A DNA stretch of 64,000 bases from Leptolyngbya sp. PCC 7375. Its GTDB lineage: Bacteria; Cyanobacteriota; Cyanobacteriia; Phormidesmidales; Phormidesmidaceae. Numbering within the stretch: position 1 is the stretch's first letter; each line of letters begins with the position of its first letter. A program made the translations under genes and the position numbers. Positions 25,975-33,101 of this stretch are shown one piece after another. Where the stretch lies: assembly GCF_000316115.1 (NCBI RefSeq), contig NZ_JH993797.1, positions 4,946,486 through 5,010,485 on the forward strand, given 5' to 3'. The notes beneath the pieces were generated by a model. That model was not told where the DNA came from. It did no database searches and saw nothing but the letters and a program-made list of their open reading frames with translations.

Positions 25975-26196
25975 ATGAAACGTCCCATTCAATCACCCCC
26001 CGTTAGTCGAGGGGCTAGTACAGCGAAAGCGATGTTGCCCGGAGGTGTGATCGCATCGAGATTGTCGCGCCAATGTGCATTGTGGGCAGAGATGTGCCAC
26101 ATTCAAGACAATCAGGAGGCTTGCCAATTACACCAAGAACAATGCCAGCCGCGACCTAACTCTCCTTGGGGAGCGCATTGGCAGCGAAGAGGCTGA
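25975..26196 (+). CDS. RiPP-like precursor F (4-Cys core, C6C8C6C)
   Basis: This 73-residue peptide has an AAGGAG site 9 bp before ATG. The leader is R-P-I-Q-S-P-P-V-S-R-G-A-S, with Ser in place of Asp in the P-V-D-R motif. G-V-I-A-S at residues 24-28 closely matches G-V-E-A-S. The core (45 residues, starting R-L-S-R-Q-C) has C-x6-C-x8-C-x6-C, with C-A-L-W-A-E-M-C paralleling C-T-W-A-E-Y-E-C of precursor E, and a Pro/Trp/Arg-rich tail. Confidence 0.75.
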   Translation: MKRPIQSPPVSRGASTAKAMLPGGVIASRLSRQCALWAEMCHIQDNQEACQLHQEQCQPRPNSPWGAHWQRRG

Positions 26197-26313
26197 TGCG
26201 CCACATTGAGAAGTAATGTTAACCGCAGTCTTGCTTTTCTAGCACTCGGTTTCTGCTTTAAATCTGCTTTTTATTTTAAAACTATAATTATAGCTGTTGG
26301 AGGCTAACCAACC

Positions 26314-26547
26314 ATGAATCACCCCACCCGAATGCCCCGTTTAAGCGCTCCTGTTGATCGCGCTTTTACAAACCAGTCTGTTCTCTCCTTGAGGCAAGAG
26401 TCAATCCGTGCTGCCCGTCAGTGGTGCTGTACTGCTGAAAAAAATGGCCAAACTATAAATTTGGGTTGTAACCAACCTCCCTGGTATCACGAATCGGGTC
26501 TATTCGATTCGCGGGACTACGATACTGTTAACTGCTATCCCGTCTAA
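26314..26547 (+). CDS. RiPP-like precursor G (4 Cys, CC-C-C)
   Basis: This 77-residue peptide has a GGAGG site 9 bp before ATG. The leader M-P-R-L-S-A-P-V-D-R-A matches the set. A weaker recognition-like sequence, S-I-R-A-A, ends at residue 34. The core has adjacent cysteines (R-Q-W-C-C) and two further cysteines (L-G-C-N and V-N-C-Y-P-V), a third spacing pattern. It contains Pro-Pro-Trp-Tyr in the middle. Confidence 0.7.
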   Translation: MNHPTRMPRLSAPVDRAFTNQSVLSLRQESIRAARQWCCTAEKNGQTINLGCNQPPWYHESGLFDSRDYDTVNCYPV

Positions 26548-26563
26548 CGAGTCTCGTCACATG

Positions 26564-26660
26564 AAGGGGAGCAAGCTAGGCAGAGGAAATATGTAGCACT
26601 CTAGCTACAGAATGTTTTTGCTTCAAGTATGACGTGCACTGTCATCTTGCTCCCCTTTTT
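26564..26660 (+). terminator. Long-range inverted repeat with T-tract
   Basis: AAGGGGAGCAAG (26564-26575) is perfectly complementary to CTTGCTCCCCTT (26646-26657), which runs into five Ts. The 70-nt interior holds its own stem (GTAGC/GCTAC). It may be a structured terminator or a processed RNA between precursors G and H. Confidence 0.5.
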
Positions 26661-26695
26661 CGAGATTGACGATCGCTAAACTCAACCGAAAGCTC

Positions 26696-26923
26696 ATGAC
26701 ACTTCCCAGACAAGTTCCCCCTCTCAAACGTCCTTATTTTATCCAACCCCACACCGTTGTCGATATTGTTAACGGCACTCCAGATGATCTATTTGGCATC
26801 CGCATGAATCTGCTTCACGGAGCCAATTATAACGATCCAGCTCCGTTTGACTATCGCCGAGTCAAACAATACAGTTCTATGTGTTGCCAGCGTTGTGCTT
26901 TAGATGCAACAGGCATTTTGTGA
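26696..26923 (+). CDS. Divergent small peptide H, possible degenerate precursor
   Basis: Taking the Met at 26696 gives 75 residues starting M-T-L-P-R-Q-V-P-P-L-K-R, which resembles the leaders but has P-L-K-R instead of P-V-D-R. No clear recognition pentapeptide is visible. Three cysteines lie near the C-terminus (M-C-C-Q-R-C). It could be a decayed precursor or a different short protein; position within the array is the main support. Confidence 0.45.
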   Translation: MTLPRQVPPLKRPYFIQPHTVVDIVNGTPDDLFGIRMNLLHGANYNDPAPFDYRRVKQYSSMCCQRCALDATGIL

Positions 26924-26968
26924 TGACAGTTTTCTATTGCCTAACCATTAATACTCTTGGAGAAAACC

Positions 26969-27160
26969 ATGAAGCGAAAAAAATTACGCCCAAAACTCTC
27001 TGCTCCTGTCGATCGCACTGCCATCCAAGCGAGTTTCAAAACCGATGCGATCGATAACGATAAGGGAATTTATGCCTCGAAGTATCACGTTAAATTTGCG
27101 AGCGATGATCCCACTACTTATCTGTTGAAGATGGCTCTTCTTCACTTGTTGGTAGAGTAA
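26969..27160 (+). CDS. RiPP-like precursor I without cysteine
   Basis: This 63-residue peptide starts at the ATG at 26969 with GGAG six bases upstream. The leader K-K-L-R-P-K-L-S-A-P-V-D-R is almost identical to that of D. G-I-Y-A-S at residues 33-37 is a good PatA-type site. The following 26 residues (starting K-Y-H-V-K-F, ending L-L-V-E) have no cysteine at all and look like a strand-helix segment. If it is a true substrate, the protease pathway is not limited to disulfide peptides. Confidence 0.7.
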   Translation: MKRKKLRPKLSAPVDRTAIQASFKTDAIDNDKGIYASKYHVKFASDDPTTYLLKMALLHLLVE

Positions 27161-27427
27161 GGTGTTTAACACGTTCTCCTCTCACACCCCATAGGGCTGC
27201 TCCGCTTGCAGTAGGCTCAGCGAGATCGCGACTAGCTAGCCATCTTAGTGAGATCGCGCCTTATCATCCCTTCGGGCTGCATCAGCAATTTTTGCAGTCC
27301 ATTACCTTTTTAGATCCAAACTAAATTGACGCGATCGCAAATTCAGAACATAGCGATTAGGGCAAGCGACACGACTTTTTTCAGTCTGTTTTTGCCATCG
27401 CTCGTTATTGATAGGAGTTTAACAGTC
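27161..27427. other. Intergenic region with repeated GAGATCGCG motifs
   Basis: This stretch contains several GAGATCGCG motifs and a GCGATCGC octamer but no supported gene. An AGGAGT at 27413-27418 serves the next gene. Confidence 0.4.
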
Positions 27428-28261
27428 ATGGCAAACGATACGAAAAAAAATCTCCAACCCGTTCTTTCCTTCGATGGAAAAGACGATTACGTCGATTTGG
27501 GAAACAAGCCCAAATTTAAAGTGCAAAGAGATCTTACCCTAGAAGTTTGGGTATATATTGAAAAACTGGATTCTTGGCGGGGCTTTATATCTTGTTATAA
27601 CGATGGATCGAAGGGATATTCTGGATATGGCTTGATCCTCGTGGGAGACTACTGCGGCCTATGTCTGGAGAATTCAGGCAGTCCAAGCACTGCAAGTAGT
27701 CAAAACGGTTCTCTACAGGTCAATCAGTGGTATCACATCGCCGGAACCTATGACGGACAGGTGATAAAACTCTATATCAATGGTGCTGAGCAAGCTTCCA
27801 TGCCAGTACAAATATCTCAACTCAATTATGTTGCCGAAAATAATTTGCGCATTGGCATCCATAAAGATGAGAACGAAAACAAGCCCTTTCAAGGCAAAAT
27901 CACTGAAGCACGGCTGTGGGAAGTGGCGCGAACCCCGGAAGAAATTCAACAAACGATGCACCAACGCCTGACAGGAAATGAATCGGGTCTGGTGGGGTAC
28001 TGGCCTTTAAATGAGGGAAGTGGAACAACAGCCAACGACAAAAGCAAAAATACCAACCCCGGCGCGATTGAAGGCGGAGCAACCTGGCAAGAACAGGAAC
28101 TAGAGCTTGCTCCCGCCCCTGCTCCGGTGACGCTAAATTCCTCAATGGGGGCGGGAGAAACAGGGTTACAAGATTATGGCTATTGGTATCGCTGGAAGCA
28201 ATCTCTTCCCAAACAGTCTTCGAACAACAAACCTTTCCGACGCGGTCGCATTTGGGCTTAG
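27428..28261 (+). CDS. LamG/concanavalin A-like domain protein
   Basis: The start is the ATG at 27428, with AGGAGT nine bases upstream, giving 277 residues. Residues about 14-200 form a LamG-like jelly roll: L-S-F-D-G-K-D-D-Y-V-D-L-G, L-E-V-W-V-Y-I, W-Y-H-I-A-G-T-Y-D-G, L-Y-I-N-G, then G-Y-W-P-L-N-E-G-S-G. These domains bind carbohydrates or proteins. There is no signal peptide. The C-terminal tail is aromatic and basic (Y-G-Y-W-Y-R-W-K). Following the precursor genes on the same strand, it may belong to the peptide locus, perhaps as a carrier or binding protein; this is inference. Confidence 0.75.
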   Translation: MANDTKKNLQPVLSFDGKDDYVDLGNKPKFKVQRDLTLEVWVYIEKLDSWRGFISCYNDGSKGYSGYGLILVGDYCGLCLENSGSPSTASSQNGSLQVNQWYHIAGTYDGQVIKLYINGAEQASMPVQISQLNYVAENNLRIGIHKDENENKPFQGKITEARLWEVARTPEEIQQTMHQRLTGNESGLVGYWPLNEGSGTTANDKSKNTNPGAIEGGATWQEQELELAPAPAPVTLNSSMGAGETGLQDYGYWYRWKQSLPKQSSNNKPFRRGRIWA

Positions 28262-28370
28262 GTTTAAAAAACAACTTTAGTGGTTTCATTCTGTTTTGAA
28301 AATTTCATTAAGGGAGAGGGTGCCCCACTTTTGCCAGTCAATCGGGATACTGCACTAGAATCTGTGCTGA

Positions 28371-29129
28371 TCACTCTCCCTGAAACACAGACACAATAAA
28401 CAACGTACATGAAAGGGGATGTGTGTTTTTTTCTTTTGAAATGTCGAATTTTTCCACAACCTTAAACCCATAATCGTTTAAATAGTATTCCAGCTCCATC
28501 GGTGAAAACAAACGAAACTCAAAATAATCTTCTCTCTCTGTATCTTCTAAACTCGAAATATCCCAGATACGTTTACCAATTAATCGTTGTTCAAGTGCGA
28601 TAAATTCAAACGTTGCTTTAGAGGTTCCGGCATACTTGCCCGATGGAATATCATATTTAGCATGGGTCTTGAAATTGCCCACATACAAAAAAGCATTGTA
28701 AACTCCAAGAATCAACAGAGTTCCTTTGCAGGCATGATTGGCGAATGTTTGAAAAGCTTTTTTTAGATCCTTAGTTTCAATCAAATGACATAAAGTTGCT
28801 CCCGAACAGATAATGGTCTCAAAACTGTGTCCTAATTGGAGCGTTCTGATATCTCCCTGTTGGAAATTAATAGTCGGATACTGGGATTTAGCAAAATTAA
28901 TATTCTGTTCTAGGTAATCAATACCCGTGCAATCTGTGCAGGAGTTAGCCAAGTAAGCAAGATCCCGTGCCGTACCGCAACCAATATCGAGGATTGAGGC
29001 TGGATTCGTATTGAGATTTCGAGCCAATATCTGCTCAAACATTTTTGCTCTGGTATTTTCGGAGTCCTGATAGATCTGCTCGTAGAGTTCGGGGTAGCGA
29101 TAGGTTAGACTTTTATAATTTGCGTCCAT
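28371..29129 (-). CDS. SAM-dependent methyltransferase
   Basis: This 252-residue class I methyltransferase has motif I I-L-D-I-G-C-G-T-A-R-D near residue 46, then T-G-I-D-Y near 69 and Q-Q-G-D-I-R near 91. The substrate is not readable. It is the last gene of a minus-strand run with the aldehyde dehydrogenase (26-bp gap) and the deoxyhypusine-synthase/Rieske fusion, so it probably acts on the same small molecule. It converges with the LamG gene. Confidence 0.85.
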   Translation of the reverse strand: MDANYKSLTYRYPELYEQIYQDSENTRAKMFEQILARNLNTNPASILDIGCGTARDLAYLANSCTDCTGIDYLEQNINFAKSQYPTINFQQGDIRTLQLGHSFETIICSGATLCHLIETKDLKKAFQTFANHACKGTLLILGVYNAFLYVGNFKTHAKYDIPSGKYAGTSKATFEFIALEQRLIGKRIWDISSLEDTEREDYFEFRLFSPMELEYYLNDYGFKVVEKFDISKEKNTHPLSCTLFIVSVFQGE

Positions 29130-29155
29130 ATGTTTTTCTTTTTTTAGTGTTTAAT

Positions 29156-30604
29156 CTAGGCATAACTTGCGATCGCAATATGCTTAGTTATTTGATACTC
29201 TCTCATTGACTCCACTGAAAGGTCTTTACCAAATCCTGATTGCTTAAATCCGCCATGACCTGCTTCAGAAAGCAACGTCAAGTGATTGTTAATCCAGACC
29301 GTGCCAAATTCTAATTCTTTAGCAAACCGCATAGCTTTATCTAAATCTTTTGTCCAAACGGAAGCCGCTAAACCATAGGAAACATCATTTCCTAGGGCGA
29401 TCGCTTCCCGTTCGTCTCGAAATGGACTCACCGTCAAAACTGGCCCAAACACTTCACTCTGAACAATCTCAGATCTTTGATCAACATCTACTATCACCGT
29501 AGGTTCAAAAAAATAGCCCTGGGAAAATTCCTGAGGGATCTTTCCCCCAGTTAAAATTCTTGCACCTGTGGCAATTGCTCGCTCCACAAATCCTTGCACT
29601 CGCTCCTGGTGTATGCCAGAAATCAACGGTCCCATGGTCACATCTGGCTCAAACGGTAATCCCAGCTTTATCTGCCGCATTGATTCGACAATCGCCTCTT
29701 GCACTTGCACAAAACGAGATTGAGATACATACACCCGCGTAGCCGCCGTGCAATCTTGACCTGTATTGACAGTTGCTGCCTCAATTGCTTGTGCTGCAAC
29801 AGTTGCAACATCGGCATCATCCAACACAATAAAAGGTGCTTTACCGCCCAGCTCTAAATGCACCCGTTTTAGAGTGTCTGCAGCGGTGCGCATAATCTTT
29901 TTTCCAGTGGCTGTAGAACCTGTCAAACTCACCATTCGCACATCTGGGTGTGCAACAATCGCCTGACCTGTTTGATTCCCCCCAGTTACAACATTCAGGA
30001 CTCCCGGTGGCAGACCAGCTTCAGCACTTAACTCTGCGAGCATCAATGTTGTAAGGGGAGTAGTGGGAGCAGGCTTCAAGACCACTGTACAACCTGCTGC
30101 TAATGCTGGTGCCATCTTCCAGACTGCCATCATTAGTGGGTAATTCCAAGGGGTGATCTGACCCACAACACCCACGGGCTCATTTAAAAATAAAGAGGTG
30201 TAACCCTTCGCATATTCTCCCGCGCTAGCCCCGTGAGTGTCGCGGGCGGCAGCGGCAAAAAAACGCAGATTATCGACAATAAACGGAAGTTCTATCTTTA
30301 AACTTAAAGATGAGTAAGGTTTGCCTGTATTCTCAGACTCAACCCGTGCAAATTCCTCGCCGCGAGCTTCGAGCAAATTTGCCAAACGCCAGAGAATTAA
30401 GGAGCGCTCAGCCGGGGTTTTTCTCGACCAACGACCATCAAAGAATGCGGTGCGAGCTGACTGTACTGCTTGCTCGACATCGGCATCGCTCGCATCAACA
30501 CTGTGTGCGATCTCGTTTCCAGTGGCAGGATTTTCAATCGTCCGCTTGGTGCCACCTTGACTTTCGATCCACTCACCGCCTATCCAAAGTTTATCTGTCA
30601 TCAT
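29156..30604 (-). CDS. Aldehyde dehydrogenase, aminobutyraldehyde/betaine aldehyde type
   Basis: This 482-residue NAD(P)-dependent aldehyde dehydrogenase has catalytic Glu in L-E-L-G-G-K-A-P near residue 255 and Cys in N-T-G-Q-D-C-T-A-A-T near 288. The N-T-G-Q-D-C and H-G-G-F-K-Q-S-G-F-G-K-D-L-S motifs are typical of gamma-aminobutyraldehyde dehydrogenases (PatD/YdcW) and related betaine aldehyde dehydrogenases. It is separated by 5 bp from the preceding fusion gene, so the two are translationally linked. Oxidation of a polyamine- or choline-derived aldehyde fits that partner. Confidence 0.85.
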   Translation of the reverse strand: MMTDKLWIGGEWIESQGGTKRTIENPATGNEIAHSVDASDADVEQAVQSARTAFFDGRWSRKTPAERSLILWRLANLLEARGEEFARVESENTGKPYSSLSLKIELPFIVDNLRFFAAAARDTHGASAGEYAKGYTSLFLNEPVGVVGQITPWNYPLMMAVWKMAPALAAGCTVVLKPAPTTPLTTLMLAELSAEAGLPPGVLNVVTGGNQTGQAIVAHPDVRMVSLTGSTATGKKIMRTAADTLKRVHLELGGKAPFIVLDDADVATVAAQAIEAATVNTGQDCTAATRVYVSQSRFVQVQEAIVESMRQIKLGLPFEPDVTMGPLISGIHQERVQGFVERAIATGARILTGGKIPQEFSQGYFFEPTVIVDVDQRSEIVQSEVFGPVLTVSPFRDEREAIALGNDVSYGLAASVWTKDLDKAMRFAKELEFGTVWINNHLTLLSEAGHGGFKQSGFGKDLSVESMREYQITKHIAIASYA

Positions 30605-30609
30605 GAAGC

Positions 30610-32805
30610 CTAGAGATACTCAGAAAGAACGCTGTGAAAGTGGATAATCCCTGACTCATGCATATTCGCCAATGCGGTCACCTGATAAGCCTGCGAGCTG
30701 ATGTTAGCCTGAATTTGGCGGCAGACTCGAAAATCTTCCTCCATAAACTCATCAAATTCTTTCCGTAATTCCTCTCGCTGATAGAGAAGACTAGCACATT
30801 GTGATGGAGATTGGTAGATAATCACCTCTACTCGCGTATGACCTGCATCCAAAGGCGTGAGGAGAAAAACAGAGACATGTTCCTTTTCCGTGTTCACCAT
30901 CATATTGGGAAAGATATAACCCTGACAAGAAACCTGACCTGCCTCCCAAATCTTTTGATAAAAACCATCGGGTGGTTGGCGGTTGTAGGGAACAAGAATC
31001 CGAATATGGCGACCAGTGGGGAGTGTTTTAATATTGTCAAGATCGTAAAGACTCTTAAAGCTGCGATCATGGACAACATCAAAATGATAATCTTCGACAT
31101 AGTTTTCCACGATCAATTTCCAGTTAACAGGTTCATCGTAGAACCAACGATCGATCTCTCGCAAGGACGACCAATCCTGGGAATATTGCTCTAAAAAACA
31201 GGGCATCTCTGCTAAATAGTCAGCTAAGGATTCTCCTTCAGCATCAGGATTGACAAAAATAAAGCCATTCCATGAGTCCACTTGTGCTGGAATGAGTTGA
31301 ATGTTCAAGGTGTCCAAACCCTGAAATAGCTGGGGTTTTGTTATTCCTAAAAGCTGACCATTCAATCCATATGTCCAAGCATGATACGGACAAACAATTT
31401 TGTTCTGACAATTGCCCTGCCCTTCCAATAGCGTTGATCCTCGATGGCGGCAGATATTGTGCATCGCCTTTAAGGAACCATCCGATGCTCGCAGCACGAT
31501 AATGGGTTCTTGTCCCAGCGTGCAGGTCACATAATCTCCAGGTTCAGGAATGTCTTCATCACGGGCTACGCATTGCCAGCTATGATGCCAAACATGCCTG
31601 AGTTCACGGGCAAAGAACTCTGGATCGATATACGGTTGCCCCAAAAATTCTAGCGGCGTTGATGAAGGTTGGGAAACAGGTACAGAACTCTCTGATTGTT
31701 TGTTGCGTTGATTTTTTTGCGCTTGATAATCAGATTTTAAATGCTCCACCAACTCGTGACGACGACTATACAGGTGTTTCAGGTGGCGGGGTGTGCAGGC
31801 CTTGCTGACATAAGAGCTGATGAGAGGTAATGCAATCGTGCTATCAGCATAACAAACAATGCTATTGGGGAGTTTATTGGGGTCTACTTTTCCCCAACTG
31901 ACGGCTTCAGAGGGCGTTGCACCGGATAATCCGCCCGTATCAGGACGGGCATCAGTAATTTGGATAAAGTAATCATGTCCACGCTCTTCAAGATTTAAAA
32001 CTTCATGGATGTGGGGTTGTGTCTGTAAAAGGAAGTTTTTGGGAGATCCCCCACCAATCATGATTGCCGCACTCTTACCCAGCAGGCCAGGAATACTAGA
32101 ATTACGAGATCCATAGACAATGGCCGCAGTTTCGTTGACGTCAATTGCTGGGTCGAGAATCAGTTTAGATTCGTCTAGCGCCATTGCTGCAACATTCATT
32201 CCAATAGAACTGTCTCCGGGAGACGATGTATAAATAGGAACCCCGCATTCATAGGCAGTGGACAGTAAGCAAGGGTATTCAATTCCTAGATTCTGCTCAA
32301 TTTCCCAGATGTATCGGCCTAAATGATAATGAAATTCAGCTGTCCCCATCTGTTTTTGAAACTCTGGAGCCTGTAAAGTTTTTCGAATGAAGGCATCTGT
32401 TTCCAGAAGAACATCGTAGTCAAAAATAATGTCATAAATTCGAATATGTCCCTGTTTCCGCAGCGTTACATCATCTAAAAAAGGACTACTTGCATACAGA
32501 TTCATCCCCAAGCTTGAATGGAGATCATGATACAAGTTAGCTCCTGTGCTGACCATCCAATCAATATATCCTTGGCGTATTAGAGGGGACAAAATTCCCA
32601 CTCCAAACCCGGCTGGAGTCATCGCTCCAGAGAGGCTCACACCGACGGTAACATCTGGCTGCATAACTTCTTTAGTCAGCAAATGACAAATCTCACGTAA
32701 GCGAGCTGAATTGTAAGCCGTAAAGTAATTATCAATTAGATCAACAACACTAATTTCTGGGGGAAGAGGAGCGGGAGCAATTTTACGCTGGAACGATTGA
32801 TCCAC
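30610..32805 (-). CDS. Deoxyhypusine synthase-like / Rieske oxygenase fusion
   Basis: This 731-residue protein joins two enzymes. Residues 1 to about 365 resemble cyanobacterial deoxyhypusine synthase-like (homospermidine synthase-like) proteins. G-G-G-S-P-K near residue 255 supplies the imine-forming lysine, and S-G-A-T-P-S-E-A-V-S-W-G-K lies near 300. A polar linker (about 365-390) leads to a Rieske oxygenase of the choline monooxygenase/CntA type. Its [2Fe-2S] ligands are C-R-H and C-P-Y-H (17 residues between, near 451 and 473), and its iron site is E-D-Y-H-F-D-V-V-H near 573. No stop or frame break lies between the domains. Polyamine-type substrates followed by oxidative cleavage are inferred. 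Confidence 0.85.
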   Translation of the reverse strand: MDQSFQRKIAPAPLPPEISVVDLIDNYFTAYNSARLREICHLLTKEVMQPDVTVGVSLSGAMTPAGFGVGILSPLIRQGYIDWMVSTGANLYHDLHSSLGMNLYASSPFLDDVTLRKQGHIRIYDIIFDYDVLLETDAFIRKTLQAPEFQKQMGTAEFHYHLGRYIWEIEQNLGIEYPCLLSTAYECGVPIYTSSPGDSSIGMNVAAMALDESKLILDPAIDVNETAAIVYGSRNSSIPGLLGKSAAIMIGGGSPKNFLLQTQPHIHEVLNLEERGHDYFIQITDARPDTGGLSGATPSEAVSWGKVDPNKLPNSIVCYADSTIALPLISSYVSKACTPRHLKHLYSRRHELVEHLKSDYQAQKNQRNKQSESSVPVSQPSSTPLEFLGQPYIDPEFFARELRHVWHHSWQCVARDEDIPEPGDYVTCTLGQEPIIVLRASDGSLKAMHNICRHRGSTLLEGQGNCQNKIVCPYHAWTYGLNGQLLGITKPQLFQGLDTLNIQLIPAQVDSWNGFIFVNPDAEGESLADYLAEMPCFLEQYSQDWSSLREIDRWFYDEPVNWKLIVENYVEDYHFDVVHDRSFKSLYDLDNIKTLPTGRHIRILVPYNRQPPDGFYQKIWEAGQVSCQGYIFPNMMVNTEKEHVSVFLLTPLDAGHTRVEVIIYQSPSQCASLLYQREELRKEFDEFMEEDFRVCRQIQANISSQAYQVTALANMHESGIIHFHSVLSEYL

Positions 32806-32886
32806 AACGAGATCTCCTAATTGTTAAGCAAGAACCAAATAGACAGACAAGAATAGGCATTTCCGAAATATAAATTCGGATAAAAA

Positions 32887-32922
32887 AGTCGGTAACCCTC
32901 TAAAAGTAGAGTATTACCGACT
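32887..32922. promoter_or_regulatory. Large dyad with AGTCGGTAA arms upstream of the fusion gene
   Basis: AGTCGGTAA (32887-32895) and TTACCGACT (32914-32922) are perfect inverted arms around an inner CTCT/AGAG stem. The arms share the GTCGG core of the 9-bp direct-repeat elements. It sits about 80 bp upstream of the fusion gene and downstream of the lyase gene, so it could be an operator or a terminator. Confidence 0.5.
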
Positions 32923-33101
32923 AAATGAAAAATCCCTACGATGATTATCAATCACTCCTGAGTGTGGTCAGCGTATGTTTAGGATTGCCTATGGGGAAGT
33001 CAGTCTGTGTCTGTTGTATCTCAGATATACGACTATAACGATACAAACTCAGCCCTCACCAATATCCACTTGCGATCGCTATATCAAGTGATCGGAGGAG
33101 A

